Assembly (NCBI RefSeq): GCF_036345015.1
Contig: NZ_CP084098.1
Span: 2,121,326-2,185,325, forward strand
DNA: 64,000 bases
DNA from: Cyanobacterium sp. Dongsha4
GTDB lineage: Bacteria; Cyanobacteriota; Cyanobacteriia; Cyanobacteriales; Cyanobacteriaceae
Reading direction: 5' to 3'
Part shown: one piece after another, positions 49,002-57,939 of the stretch
How the letters are laid out: each line of letters starts with the position of its first letter
How positions within the stretch are numbered: position 1 is the first letter of the stretch
Made by a program: the position numbers and the translations under genes
Notes under the pieces: generated by a model
Told to the model about the DNA's origin: nothing
Databases searched by the model: none
What the model saw: the letters and a program-made list of their open reading frames with translations, nothing else

Positions 49002-49990
49002 TGACTTTTTCCCAATATGTTTCTCTCGAAAAAGTAGGTTCATCTATGGCAAAGATAATCACTTATAGTCCAGCCTACACCCTTGTTCCTACTTATGAAT
49101 GTTTTAATCGTTGCAGTTATTGCAATTTTCGTACAAACCCCTTTCAAAGCCCTTGGTTAGAATTAGAAACCGCAAAACAAATTTTAACTTCTTTAGAACA
49201 TCAAGGAATTATAGAAATATTGATCTTAAGCGGTGAAATTCATCCTCTATCCCCTCGTCGAAAGTTATGGATAGAAAGAATCTATGATTTAGCCAAATTA
49301 GCTTTATCTATGGGATTTTTACCCCATACTAATGCAGGTGTGTTGAGTTATGAGGAAATGGTTTTACTGAAGGAAGTCAATGTTTCTCTTGGTTTAATGG
49401 TAGAGCAAATTAGTCCTAAACTGTTAGATGATGTTCATAAACACGCACCTACCAAAATACCCCAACTAAGGTTACAACAACTACAATGGGCAGGAGAGCT
49501 AAAAATTCCTTTCACCACAGGCATTTTAATGGGTCTAGGAGAGTCCAAACAAGACCGTAAAGATAGTTTAGATGCGATCGCACTTTTACATCGACAATAT
49601 GGGCATATTCAAGAAGTGATATTACAACCCTACCAACCGGGGAAAAAAGACGCATTTCAAGGAAAGCCCCTTAATGATGAAGAAATATTGGAGGTTATCG
49701 CCCTAGCAAGGGAAATTTTACCTAAAGATATAGCTTTACAAATACCGCCAAACCTACTTAAAAATAGCCAATTAATTCTCAAATCTTTGGAATTAGGAGT
49801 AACAGATTTAGGGGGAATTGTGCCAAAAGATGAGGTAAACCCAGACTATCATCATCAAAAAATTGATTTACTCCGACAGGAATTATTACAACAAGGTTAT
49901 CAACTAAAACCACGTTTGCCAGTATATCCCCAATATTATTCATGGTTATCCGACTCCCTTCAATTCTCTCTCTCTCAAAAAATATCCTAG
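49001..49990 (+). CDS. cofG: FO synthase subunit 1, radical SAM
   Basis: CofG works with CofH to make the deazaflavin FO, the antenna of cyanobacterial photolyases. The radical SAM site CFNRCSYCNFR is present; YSPAYTLVPTYECF before it and GGIVPKDEVNP later are typical of CofG. The first ATG (49001) shares a base with the M16 stop; the family start is more likely MAKIITYSPAY at 49046, and the first 15 residues may not be part of the protein. Length is about 314-329. cofH is not in the window. Confidence 0.93.
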   Translation: MTFSQYVSLEKVGSSMAKIITYSPAYTLVPTYECFNRCSYCNFRTNPFQSPWLELETAKQILTSLEHQGIIEILILSGEIHPLSPRRKLWIERIYDLAKLALSMGFLPHTNAGVLSYEEMVLLKEVNVSLGLMVEQISPKLLDDVHKHAPTKIPQLRLQQLQWAGELKIPFTTGILMGLGESKQDRKDSLDAIALLHRQYGHIQEVILQPYQPGKKDAFQGKPLNDEEILEVIALAREILPKDIALQIPPNLLKNSQLILKSLELGVTDLGGIVPKDEVNPDYHHQKIDLLRQELLQQGYQLKPRLPVYPQYYSWLSDSLQFSLSQKIS

Positions 49991-50243
49991 TTTCAAATAA
50001 ACTTCATAGGTTTAAAGAGGTATTATCCATTTAACTTACATTTTTTTAGTTCTTGAAAATAATTCAAACGCTTCTCTATTGCCTGTTATCCATTCCCTTT
50101 CTTAAGCAGACAACTTACAGCAATTTTCATTTCCTTAAACCACACTTTGCATTCTCCTTTGCGAGAGATAAAAAATGTAGTTTATTGATTAAAAAAGTGC
50201 GGTAAATGCAAACTAGCTTGACATTTGTGCTAATAATTGAGAG

Positions 50244-52208
50244 CTAATTTAAGAGTGAAATATTCCATTGAGTATATGTATCTTTAGGGTTAACAATATT
50301 AATAATTGATTTATTTTTATACAGACTTAAAATGATATTACGAAAAAAATAAGGAGGAATAAAACAATCACAAAAATCAATATCTTCTTTGATGTTATCG
50401 TGAATTTCTGGAAAACTTGTTGCGTTTTTATGCTGTAATAGATTTATCAACTTTTTCTCAAAAATATTTATCTCAGGAGAATGTTTAACTAAACCTAAGC
50501 TCTTTAAAATTGAACAATTGTTTAATATTTTATATCTGAGCATATCTGATAATAATTCTTGTCTTAAAATAGGCTTAAAATTAACATTTAAATCTCCTGA
50601 TATTGAGTACTTATATAATTTTTTATAAGTAAAAAGGTAATGTAAATCTTCTAAATTTAGCTTATGGTGAATACATTTCTTAGAAACAGGTTGAAATAGA
50701 GTTTGATAAATTTCTGCACCTTTTCCTGTTTTTGGTGTGTCAACATTTCTAATAAGAATTAATTGCTGACATCTATTTTTATTAATCACTTCTTCACATT
50801 GTTTCATGAAAGCAGTAAAACTATTTCCGCTACGAGTATTATTAATAATAAAACCTTTCTTCATACCTGTTTTCGGACAAGTAAAAGTAAATCCTTTTGA
50901 TAAATTTTTACCTGACAAAAATTGAAAGTTAATATTTTCTACTCCCAGACATTCTAAAACATATCTAAACATTTCTAAAAATTCTTCATCGCTATAATCT
51001 AAAATAATGCTTAACTTTTGAGTTTCTTGTTGATTTTCTGCAAAGACTTGCTCCCATTTGTTCAAAAAATCTGGACGCTTTTTATTTGGAGGTGGTGGGG
51101 GGATTTTTTTTATTTTATCTATATATTCAGCAAAGAATTTACCGCCTAAATTTAAGGCATTTCTCAGATTTATTCTTTCTCCTAAAGCATTGTCGGCTAA
51201 TATTTTTTTCTCCAAAGGATAAATAGCAGAATTTGGTTGAGGATGACATTGAAGATGGAGAGGTTTGAGGCGATTTATCCATAATTTTTCGGCTTCTGCG
51301 ATAGTTATATCATCAAGAAAAATATTTTTATTAATACGAGCTAAATCTGATTGAACCATGGTTCTTTTATAGGTTTGCCAATTTTCTTGGGTAATGCTAA
51401 TTAAAACTAAAAAATTGACTAAACGTTCATTATGAAAAATTGTGTTAGCGTTGAAAACATTACTAAAAGCTCTTTCAATTTGGTCAAAACAAATAATAAT
51501 TGGTTTACTGGCATCGGTAATTCTGCCAAAATTACTTAAAATTCCTCTAGCTAGTTTTTCATTATCAATAGATTTATTTAATCCTAAAATTTGTAAGTCT
51601 TCTTCGTCTAAATCTTCTCCTGCTAACCATTCACAGGCTAAGTCATAATTATCTGTAGTTAACTGGTATAAAGCAGTAAAGAATTTTTTTGCTTCGACAA
51701 TTCCAGCAGGATAACTATTTTTTAAATGACGAATAAAAGCTGTTTTTTCGCCTAATAATTTATCCAACCAGTTAGCGGAATTTAATACTGGTAAACCTTT
51801 TAACCATAACTTTAGTTGTGATTCTTTTTCCCCTTCTGGGATTTGCATTAAACTGCTGACGGTATATTGTAAAGTGTGTCGCCAAAAATAGTGATAATCT
51901 TCGATGGGTTGAATATAAACAAAGTAAGCGGATGAGTTTAATTTATCTTTTAAACGTCCTAATAAATGACTTTTTCCACACCCTGCATCCCCTGTTAATA
52001 AAATTGTTTTGGTTTGCCGAAATTTATCCTTAATAAGCAATTGTAATTGATATTCTATTTGCTCAAATGCTGGTTGATGAATGGAATCAACGTTTTCTTG
52101 ATGATGCTTTTCAAACCAGAAGTTACCGTAAGTTACATCATCAAAAGGATTAGGAATTATTCCTTCTTTTGCTTTTAAATCTGATAATACTGTTTCTAAA
52201 TCTACCAT
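50244..52208 (-). CDS. uncharacterised AAA+ ATPase (654 aa)
   Basis: An N-terminal P-loop ATPase with Walker A TGDAGCGKS (72-80) and Walker B IIICFDQIE (237-245). A lid/winged-helix region follows. Residues 380-400 contain a proline run (IPPPPPNKKRP) as a hinge. The C-terminal part (400-520; FTFTCPKTGMKKGFIINN, CQQLILIRNVDT) resembles an alpha/beta fold of nuclease-like size, but I cannot identify catalytic residues. The arrangement is like ORC/Cdc6-type or phage-defence ATPases. It is 74 bases downstream of a tandem winged-helix gene in the same direction, so the two form a pair. No substrate or pathway recognised. Confidence 0.7.
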   Translation of the reverse strand: MVDLETVLSDLKAKEGIIPNPFDDVTYGNFWFEKHHQENVDSIHQPAFEQIEYQLQLLIKDKFRQTKTILLTGDAGCGKSHLLGRLKDKLNSSAYFVYIQPIEDYHYFWRHTLQYTVSSLMQIPEGEKESQLKLWLKGLPVLNSANWLDKLLGEKTAFIRHLKNSYPAGIVEAKKFFTALYQLTTDNYDLACEWLAGEDLDEEDLQILGLNKSIDNEKLARGILSNFGRITDASKPIIICFDQIERAFSNVFNANTIFHNERLVNFLVLISITQENWQTYKRTMVQSDLARINKNIFLDDITIAEAEKLWINRLKPLHLQCHPQPNSAIYPLEKKILADNALGERINLRNALNLGGKFFAEYIDKIKKIPPPPPNKKRPDFLNKWEQVFAENQQETQKLSIILDYSDEEFLEMFRYVLECLGVENINFQFLSGKNLSKGFTFTCPKTGMKKGFIINNTRSGNSFTAFMKQCEEVINKNRCQQLILIRNVDTPKTGKGAEIYQTLFQPVSKKCIHHKLNLEDLHYLFTYKKLYKYSISGDLNVNFKPILRQELLSDMLRYKILNNCSILKSLGLVKHSPEINIFEKKLINLLQHKNATSFPEIHDNIKEDIDFCDCFIPPYFFRNIILSLYKNKSIINIVNPKDTYTQWNISLLN

Positions 52209-52282
52209 GTTTTACTAAGTTTAATCAATCAATTTTTTATAGTTTTTTAACAAATATTGTTTATTTTTACTTGACTATTAAA

Positions 52283-53080
52283 TTACTTGACTATTAAATA
52301 GAAAATTGGATAGCCAATACTTTGGGGAATACCAGCATCATATTCTTCGTCAGTGTATTGGGAGGCATCCACTAAACGGCTAAGGGAAATTTTATTTTCT
52401 TTTTGTAATTCAAATATCATACTATCTAACTCATCTCTGGACAATAAGGATTTATACTCATTTCTTAGATGAAAAATTGGTAAGTAGTTATCAGTGTTTA
52501 AGGTGCGATCGAGTCTTATAATAGTTTTCAGAATATCATCAGGAGTAATTTTTTCTTTAATTTTTGGGGAGATTTTGCCAATAAAGTAATCACGAATAAA
52601 GTTTAAATAATTATTAAATGATGCTTTTGTTAAGTTAATATTTCCTAATCCCTCAGCTAAATATTCTTCAGCTAAATATTGTTTTCCTTTGTCTGTCAAT
52701 TCTACATGAATAATTTTTTTATTAGTAATATTTATTAAGTTTTCCTTGACTAATTTCTCGATTAATAAGTCTCTCTTAGAAGCTGGAATAATATTTATTT
52801 TTGATATTCTAATCTCTTTATTCTTACATTTTTTGAGTATATTAATCTCTAGTTTATTTCTATTTTCTCTGTTGTTTAAAACTTGTTGTCCATCGTTATT
52901 AATTTTGATAGTGACATTTTTTTCTTTGAGATGAATCAATTGATTATTGTAGAGTTCATAGCAAAGTTTTTGAGTCTGTTCAATGTTTGTTTTTGTATTT
53001 GGTTTAATATCACCTATTTTTCCTTGGTAATTATCCTGTCCTAATAGCTTTAATAAAATTTTGATGTGTTGTATTTCCAT
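52283..53080 (-). CDS. tandem winged-helix protein, partner of the AAA+ ATPase
   Basis: 265 residues with three likely winged-helix units: IKILLKLLGQDNYQGKIGDI, then LLIEKLVKENLINITNKKI and, at the C-terminus, LLSRDELDSMIFELQKENKI. The ending SQYTDEEYDAGIPQSIG and IFYLIVK follows the last wing. There is no nuclease motif. It may bind DNA or load the ATPase (inference). It is the first gene of the two-gene operon. Confidence 0.65.
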   Translation of the reverse strand: MEIQHIKILLKLLGQDNYQGKIGDIKPNTKTNIEQTQKLCYELYNNQLIHLKEKNVTIKINNDGQQVLNNRENRNKLEINILKKCKNKEIRISKINIIPASKRDLLIEKLVKENLINITNKKIIHVELTDKGKQYLAEEYLAEGLGNINLTKASFNNYLNFIRDYFIGKISPKIKEKITPDDILKTIIRLDRTLNTDNYLPIFHLRNEYKSLLSRDELDSMIFELQKENKISLSRLVDASQYTDEEYDAGIPQSIGYPIFYLIVK

Positions 53081-53153
53081 AGGTGCGATCGCTTCTTAAT
53101 TTTATTCTCAAAATAATACTATAATTTAACTAAAAATAATATTCTAACAATTT

Positions 53154-54221
53154 TTATTGACTATTATTATTCATAATTTCTCCAGAAGCTCCATAATATT
53201 TTAGTGGATAAGCCATAGTGATATTTTCTTCTTGATATTTGTGATGAATTGCCTTCATAAATTCATGGGTAATGATAAACTTATCAAAGTACTCATTTAT
53301 CTTTAAATATACCGTTAAATTGATAGCAAAATAGTCAAAATTTTCATATCTCAAAAAAGGCTCAAATTCTTTATCTCCTCCTTCAATATTTTCTAAAACA
53401 TATTTGGCAACTTTTAGGGTAACTTTTTCAACTTTTTCTAAATTACTATCGTAACTAACTCCAATTTTTATTGTTATTAAAATGGAGGAACTATCTAAAG
53501 TATAATTTTTAAAACTGGCATCAATAATTTTAGCATTAGGAATAACAATTATATTATTATAAATATCTTTAATAAGAGTATATTTTAATTCCACATCCTG
53601 CACATATCCTTCTTCTCCATCTTTTAGTTGAATATAATCTCCCGGTCTAATTTTTCGAGAAACAATAATATTAACCCCTGAAATAAGATTACTTAAAGTG
53701 TTTTGAAAAGCTAAACCAATAGATAAACTACCAATCCCAAAAGCAGTAATTAAAGCTGTAATTTTGATACCAATAGATTGGATAATTATTAAAAAACCAA
53801 TACTAAAAATAAGAACTTTTGTTAAATATTCAAATAAAGAAGTTAATGAAACAGCAGTCTCATTTTCTAGGCTATAAAGTTGAATTAAATTAACTGCCAA
53901 ACGGGAAACTAATATAGTTCCCATGGTTAAAGCAATAACTATTAATATCTTTTCAATGAGAATATTTAGGGTTGATGGAATACTAATACTAGGCAGTACA
54001 AGTGCGATCGCACCTACAATAGACCAAGTTAAAATAACCCCTCTAAAAGACTTAATAATAAAAGAATATTTCCCTAAAAACTTGTCAGGTTGTAATTCTA
54101 AATTTTGTCTAAATTTTTGTAATCTATTCTCTATAACAAAACCAATTAATCCTACTAATAAAACAGTTAAAAAGGGAATTAAAAAACTAGATAATAATTG
54201 CCAATTTAAAAACGACATCAT
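53154..54221 (-). CDS. MscS family mechanosensitive channel
   Basis: 355 residues with four to five membrane segments (first at 7-27), a pore-lining segment (GIGSLSIGLAFQNTLSNLIS) and the conserved beta-domain (VSRKIRPGDYIQLKDGEEGY and DIYNNIIVIPNAKI). It releases solutes on osmotic down-shock. Full length. It lies downstream of psaK across a 320-base gap. Confidence 0.88.
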   Translation of the reverse strand: MMSFLNWQLLSSFLIPFLTVLLVGLIGFVIENRLQKFRQNLELQPDKFLGKYSFIIKSFRGVILTWSIVGAIALVLPSISIPSTLNILIEKILIVIALTMGTILVSRLAVNLIQLYSLENETAVSLTSLFEYLTKVLIFSIGFLIIIQSIGIKITALITAFGIGSLSIGLAFQNTLSNLISGVNIIVSRKIRPGDYIQLKDGEEGYVQDVELKYTLIKDIYNNIIVIPNAKIIDASFKNYTLDSSSILITIKIGVSYDSNLEKVEKVTLKVAKYVLENIEGGDKEFEPFLRYENFDYFAINLTVYLKINEYFDKFIITHEFMKAIHHKYQEENITMAYPLKYYGASGEIMNNNSQ

Positions 54222-54430
54222 AAATAATGATTATTAACATAAATTTATTACTCAAAATATAACTATAGCAATCCTATCCGAGTTGTGTTAATTATCTTGT
54301 GAAAAAAGACGATAAGTAAAAACTTATATAGCAAGAGGAATAATATCTTCGATTAATTGATTTTTTACTAATGATGTAGAGATGCTAGTAAAGAATAATT
54401 TATTTAATAATCTCCTGTTGCCTATCAGCA

Positions 54431-54480
54431 TTGCCTGTTGCCTACCTTAACCTACAATTTTAGATCGAACTCAGGTAATA
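54431..54480 (+). repeat. dispersed intergenic repeat (TTGCC...CTCAGGTAA type)
   Basis: TTGCCTGTTGCCTACCTTAA then TAGATCGAACTCAGGTAA. Matches the copies at 9672-9720 and 22901-22942. Confidence 0.6.
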
Positions 54481-54492
54481 ATAAAGTTAGAA

Positions 54493-54529
54493 TCCCCCAC
54501 ACAATTTCTTATTTGTAGTCGGTGGGAGA
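54493..54529 (-). terminator. possible psaK terminator
   Basis: On the minus strand a TCTCCCAC/GTGGGGGA stem with one mismatch and a 21-base loop, 13 bases past the psaK stop. There is only a weak T-rich tail, so the call is tentative. Confidence 0.35.
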
Positions 54530-54541
54530 ATCTCAAAAGGC

Positions 54542-54808
54542 TTACAATGCACCTAAACTCGCTAAACCAAGAATAACTCCAGCACCGAGTAAATGTCCAA
54601 AGCTAGTAGTTGCTAATAAAGCAGGTAATCCCATACCACCAAAAAATGCTTCTCCGGGTAATTTAGGACCTGCACCGGGTTCTTTCATGGTATATTTAGC
54701 AAATGCGATCGCAACTATATTACAAACAATCATGGTTAATCCTACATTCAAATTCCATTCTAAGGTAGTAGGAACAGCAGTAGCAAGTAAAGAATTGAGA
54801 TACAACAT
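54542..54808 (-). CDS. psaK: photosystem I subunit PsaK
   Basis: 88 residues with two membrane segments (about 19-39 and 60-85) joined by the cytoplasmic loop KEPGAGPKLPGEAFFGG. PsaK is a peripheral PSI subunit that binds chlorophyll and mediates phycobilisome or IsiA contact. The ATG follows a TCTAAAAATCT leader; the short N-terminal extension is typical of the family. The HIP1 palindrome occurs inside the gene. Single gene. Confidence 0.93.
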   Translation of the reverse strand: MLYLNSLLATAVPTTLEWNLNVGLTMIVCNIVAIAFAKYTMKEPGAGPKLPGEAFFGGMGLPALLATTSFGHLLGAGVILGLASLGAL

Positions 54809-54971
54809 AGATTTTTAGAGAAAATAGTTCATAATGTTTTCAAAGTCTTCATTTTAAGTCTCTTAGAGAAAAAAATTCTCATTTTGTTGCAATACTTTGC
54901 ATTTTTGTTAATTATTGTAAATATCTTGGTTGAATTATTCAGTTTTAAATAGTTAGAAAGATTAAATATTG

Positions 54972-55883
54972 ATGAGAGAAATAGATCAAAAACTAATTGT
55001 AATTTGTGGAGCGACAGCATCAGGAAAATCCGCTCTAGCCCTTGAAATAGCCCAAAAACTAGACACATTGATTATCAGTGCCGATTCTCGCCAAATATAT
55101 CATGATTTCGACATTGGTACAGCCAAACCCTCCTCCCTAGAACAAAAATTAGTATCACACTATTTAATTGATATTTGTCATCCCCAAGAAGTCTTGACCG
55201 TTGCTCAGTATCAAAGTTATGCTCAAGATATAATCAAAAAATCAAGCTCTATTCCTTTAATGGTAGGAGGTACAGGATTATATATAAAATCCGTCACGAG
55301 AGGGTTAAAAATACCTCCTGTTGCCCCTCAAGCAAAATTGCGATCGCAACTTGAAACCTATAGTCAACAAGAAAGATACGCTTTTTTACAAAAAATTGAC
55401 CCCACTTCTTGCAAAAAAATACATCCTAATGACGATACAAGAACAATTAGAGCATTAGAGGTATATTATGTCACGGGAAAGACCATATCCGCACAACAGG
55501 GGGAAAATCCCCCATCTTACCCAATTTTACATCTAGGCTTATACTGTGAAAGAGAATTTTTGCGCCAAAGAATCGCCACCCGCACAAAAAAAATGCTAGA
55601 AATGGGTTTAGTAGAAGAAACAGAATTCTTAATTAGTAAATATGGTATTGATTTACCCTTATTAAATACTTTAGGATATGCAGAAATTAAACAATATTTG
55701 CAAGGAGAAATTAGTTTATCAGAGGCACAAGATTTAATTGTTACTCATACCTGTCAATTTGCGAAAAGACAACAAACTTGGTTTAATGGCTATCCTGAAA
55801 TAGTCTGGTTAGATGTAAGTTCTTCCCAATTAGTAACAAATGCTTGGGAAAAAATCGATCCATTTATCCATAAAAAATATTAA
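54972..55883 (+). CDS. miaA: tRNA dimethylallyltransferase
   Basis: MiaA adds a dimethylallyl group to A37 of tRNAs that read U-starting codons. It has the P-loop CGATASGKSALA, then ISADSRQIYHDFDIGTAKP, PLMVGGTGLYIKSVTRGL and the substrate region NTLGYAEIKQYLQGE. I start at ATG 54972 and not at the TTG three bases earlier. 303 residues, full length. It lies 25 bases before the CruP-like gene. Confidence 0.95.
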   Translation: MREIDQKLIVICGATASGKSALALEIAQKLDTLIISADSRQIYHDFDIGTAKPSSLEQKLVSHYLIDICHPQEVLTVAQYQSYAQDIIKKSSSIPLMVGGTGLYIKSVTRGLKIPPVAPQAKLRSQLETYSQQERYAFLQKIDPTSCKKIHPNDDTRTIRALEVYYVTGKTISAQQGENPPSYPILHLGLYCEREFLRQRIATRTKKMLEMGLVEETEFLISKYGIDLPLLNTLGYAEIKQYLQGEISLSEAQDLIVTHTCQFAKRQQTWFNGYPEIVWLDVSSSQLVTNAWEKIDPFIHKKY

Positions 55884-55907
55884 ATTTATTAAAAAATTCT
55901 CAGAATC

Positions 55908-57422
55908 ATGAATTTTAAACTACCCAGTGAAACTGAAACCAGATTAACATTAGCAGATAAATTTTGGTCAGATTTTCGTCTTAATAATCAACCCATTAAA
56001 AATGTTGTTTATTCCAGTCAAGAAATAGTTAATAATCATGATTTTGATGTTGTCATCTGTGGTGGCACTCTTGGTATCTTTTTAGCCACAACTTTACAGC
56101 AAAAAGGTTATAAAGTAGCAATTATTGAAAAAAATATTTTACAAGGTAGAGAACAAGAATGGAATATTTCTCGCTCTGAATTAGAATCACTATTAGAATT
56201 AGATTTATTAACCTCTCAAGAATTAGAAAAAATTATTTTTACTGAATATAACCCTGCTAGAATTGGTTTTTATAAAAGTTATGAATTATGGGTGAAAAAT
56301 GTTCTAAATGTAGGAGTTAGTCCAAAATTATTGATTGCTAAAATTAAAGAAAAATTTATATCTTTAAATGGAATTATTTTAGAAAATACTGCATTTTATT
56401 CCGCTCAAATAAATGATAATGGAGTAGAAATCAAAACAGATAAAAACTCCTTAAAAACAAGACTATTAATTGATAGTATGGGGCATTTTTCTCCTATTGT
56501 TAAACAGATAAGAAATGGTGAAAAACCTGATGGAGTTTGTTTAGTTGTTGGCAGTTGTGGCAAAGGATTTAAACAGAATGAAACAGGAGACTTAATTTAT
56601 TCTTTTACTCCGATTATTAATCAATGTCAATATTTCTGGGAGGCTTTTCCAGCTAAAGATGGGCGCACAACTTATCTTTTCACCTATGTGGATGCTAAAC
56701 CCGAAAGAATTAGCCTAAAAAACTTAATGACAGAATATTTAAGGTTACTGCCCGAATATCAACAAATAGAATTAGATAATCTTGATTTTCAACGGTTTTT
56801 ATTTGGTTTTTTCCCTGCCTATCGTAAAAGTCCTTTAAAAATGCCTTGGGATAGAATTATAGCGGTGGGCGATAGTAGCGGTATGCAATCTCCCGTCAGT
56901 TTTGGTGGTTTTGGAGCGATGATGCGTCATTTACCCCGTTTAACTTCAGCCATTGATGAAGCCTTAAAAGGAGATTATTTAACCCGTGAGGATTTAGCTT
57001 TAATTCAGCCTTACCAACCAAATATTTCTGTTACTTGGTTATTTCAGAAAACCATGAGTGTGCCTATTGATAAGCAACCCCAACCAAATCAAATCAACGA
57101 TTTAATGAGCGGTGTTTTTCGGGTAATGGATAAATTAGGTGACGATGTGTTAAAGCCTTTTTTACAAGATGTGGTGCAGTTTTCGGGTTTAACAAAGACT
57201 TTACCGCTAGTTAATCCGATGTTAGTTTTACCTTTACTTCCTCAAGTGGGTTTACCCATTTTGGCAGATTGGCTCAAACATTACGTTAGTCTTGGAACTT
57301 ATACGGGTTTATATCCTTTCGCTAAAGGTTTAAGTGGTTTCTCTGAAAAACTTGCCCCTCGACAACAGTATTACTATCATCGTTATTTGGAATTGTTGCA
57401 ATATGGAAGCGGCGATCGTTAA
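55908..57422 (+). CDS. cruP: CruP-like FAD-dependent lycopene cyclase paralogue
   Basis: 504 residues with an N-terminal dinucleotide-binding motif (VVICGGTLGIFLATTLQQKG, about 48-67) and the CruA/CruP-type blocks GREQEWNISRSELESLLEL, EYNPARIGFYKSYELWVKN and GDSSGMQSPVSFGGFGAM. The length and the compact N-terminus fit CruP better than CruA, which is longer. CruP is a paralogue of the lycopene cyclase CruA; in plants and cyanobacteria it is linked with oxidative stress rather than main carotenoid flux (family knowledge). CruA versus CruP is not certain. Confidence 0.75.
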   Translation: MNFKLPSETETRLTLADKFWSDFRLNNQPIKNVVYSSQEIVNNHDFDVVICGGTLGIFLATTLQQKGYKVAIIEKNILQGREQEWNISRSELESLLELDLLTSQELEKIIFTEYNPARIGFYKSYELWVKNVLNVGVSPKLLIAKIKEKFISLNGIILENTAFYSAQINDNGVEIKTDKNSLKTRLLIDSMGHFSPIVKQIRNGEKPDGVCLVVGSCGKGFKQNETGDLIYSFTPIINQCQYFWEAFPAKDGRTTYLFTYVDAKPERISLKNLMTEYLRLLPEYQQIELDNLDFQRFLFGFFPAYRKSPLKMPWDRIIAVGDSSGMQSPVSFGGFGAMMRHLPRLTSAIDEALKGDYLTREDLALIQPYQPNISVTWLFQKTMSVPIDKQPQPNQINDLMSGVFRVMDKLGDDVLKPFLQDVVQFSGLTKTLPLVNPMLVLPLLPQVGLPILADWLKHYVSLGTYTGLYPFAKGLSGFSEKLAPRQQYYYHRYLELLQYGSGDR

Positions 57423-57458
57423 GATTTATTAACGATTAAAAAGAAGAAAACTTATTTA

Positions 57459-57636
57459 TTTAACCTCATTTTGGTTTAAGAATATCGGGTAAGGGTTCGG
57501 AATTCGGAGTTCGGAGTTCGGAGTTTTTAATTCTTAATTCTTAATTTTTAATTATCAACTATTCACCCCAACACAATTCACTAATTGCTCTTTTCGTCAT
57601 CATTCATAGATGAAAATTTATTCCGAACTAAGGTAA
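57459..57636. repeat. inverted-repeat-bounded element (copy B), MITE-like
   Basis: Left block TTTAACCTCA...AAGAATATCGGG and right block CATAGATGAAAATTTATTCC then CGAACTAAGG match the element at 26281-26430. The interior has a TTCGGAG heptamer array (57495-57525) not found in copy A. Confidence 0.6.
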
Positions 57637-57638
57637 AA

Positions 57639-57656
57639 AAGGGGTTTTACCCCCTT
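57639..57656 (-). terminator. rho-independent terminator of psbY
   Basis: On the minus strand a 6-bp AAGGGG/CCCCTT stem is followed by a T6 run, 19 bases past the psbY stop. It is a textbook intrinsic terminator and shares its edge with the repeat element. Confidence 0.8.
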
Positions 57657-57674
57657 GCGTTTTAGCCTCTGAAG

Positions 57675-57797
57675 TTAAGAATTTTGTTTGTTGAGAACTT
57701 TTTGGAATTGTGCGATCGCAGCAGCACCAATATTAAATAATGCCCAACCTGCGGCAACTCCAAGGGGTAATAATACGATTAACACTCTCCAGTCCAT
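57675..57797 (-). CDS. psbY: photosystem II protein Y
   Basis: A short gene of 40 codons plus stop. The protein begins [20 protein letters not shown] and continues [20 protein letters not shown], with one membrane segment (about 4-24). The [11 protein letters not shown] start and GWALFNIG are the PsbY signature; PsbY is a small non-essential PSII subunit close to cytochrome b559. A GGAGAA ribosome-binding site precedes the ATG on the minus strand, and a clear terminator follows. It is easily missed because of its size. Confidence 0.92.
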   Translation of the reverse strand: MDWRVLIVLLPLGVAAGWALFNIGAAAIAQFQKVLNKQNS

Positions 57798-57939
57798 TTT
57801 TTTATTCTCCAGTTTTTATCTTCTTAATTTATGTAAAAGATAATAACATTTGTTGAGCATTTGTTTGATGTTGTCTGGGGTAGTTTTTCCCCTACGACTA
57901 TGGTTAAATCAATTGATTCTCATTGATGACAAACACTAA

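Larger units (their letters stand above)
54222..54541. other. spacer between the MscS gene and psaK
   Basis: About 320 bases between the MscS start and the psaK stop, with both genes on the minus strand. It contains a dispersed repeat (54431-54480) and a possible psaK terminator hairpin (54493-54529). No gene is supported. Confidence 0.55.

Noticed and set aside
54522-54818. 98-codon plus-strand frame over psaK
   Set aside because: Antisense shadow of psaK; psaK has clear family sequence and two membrane segments.
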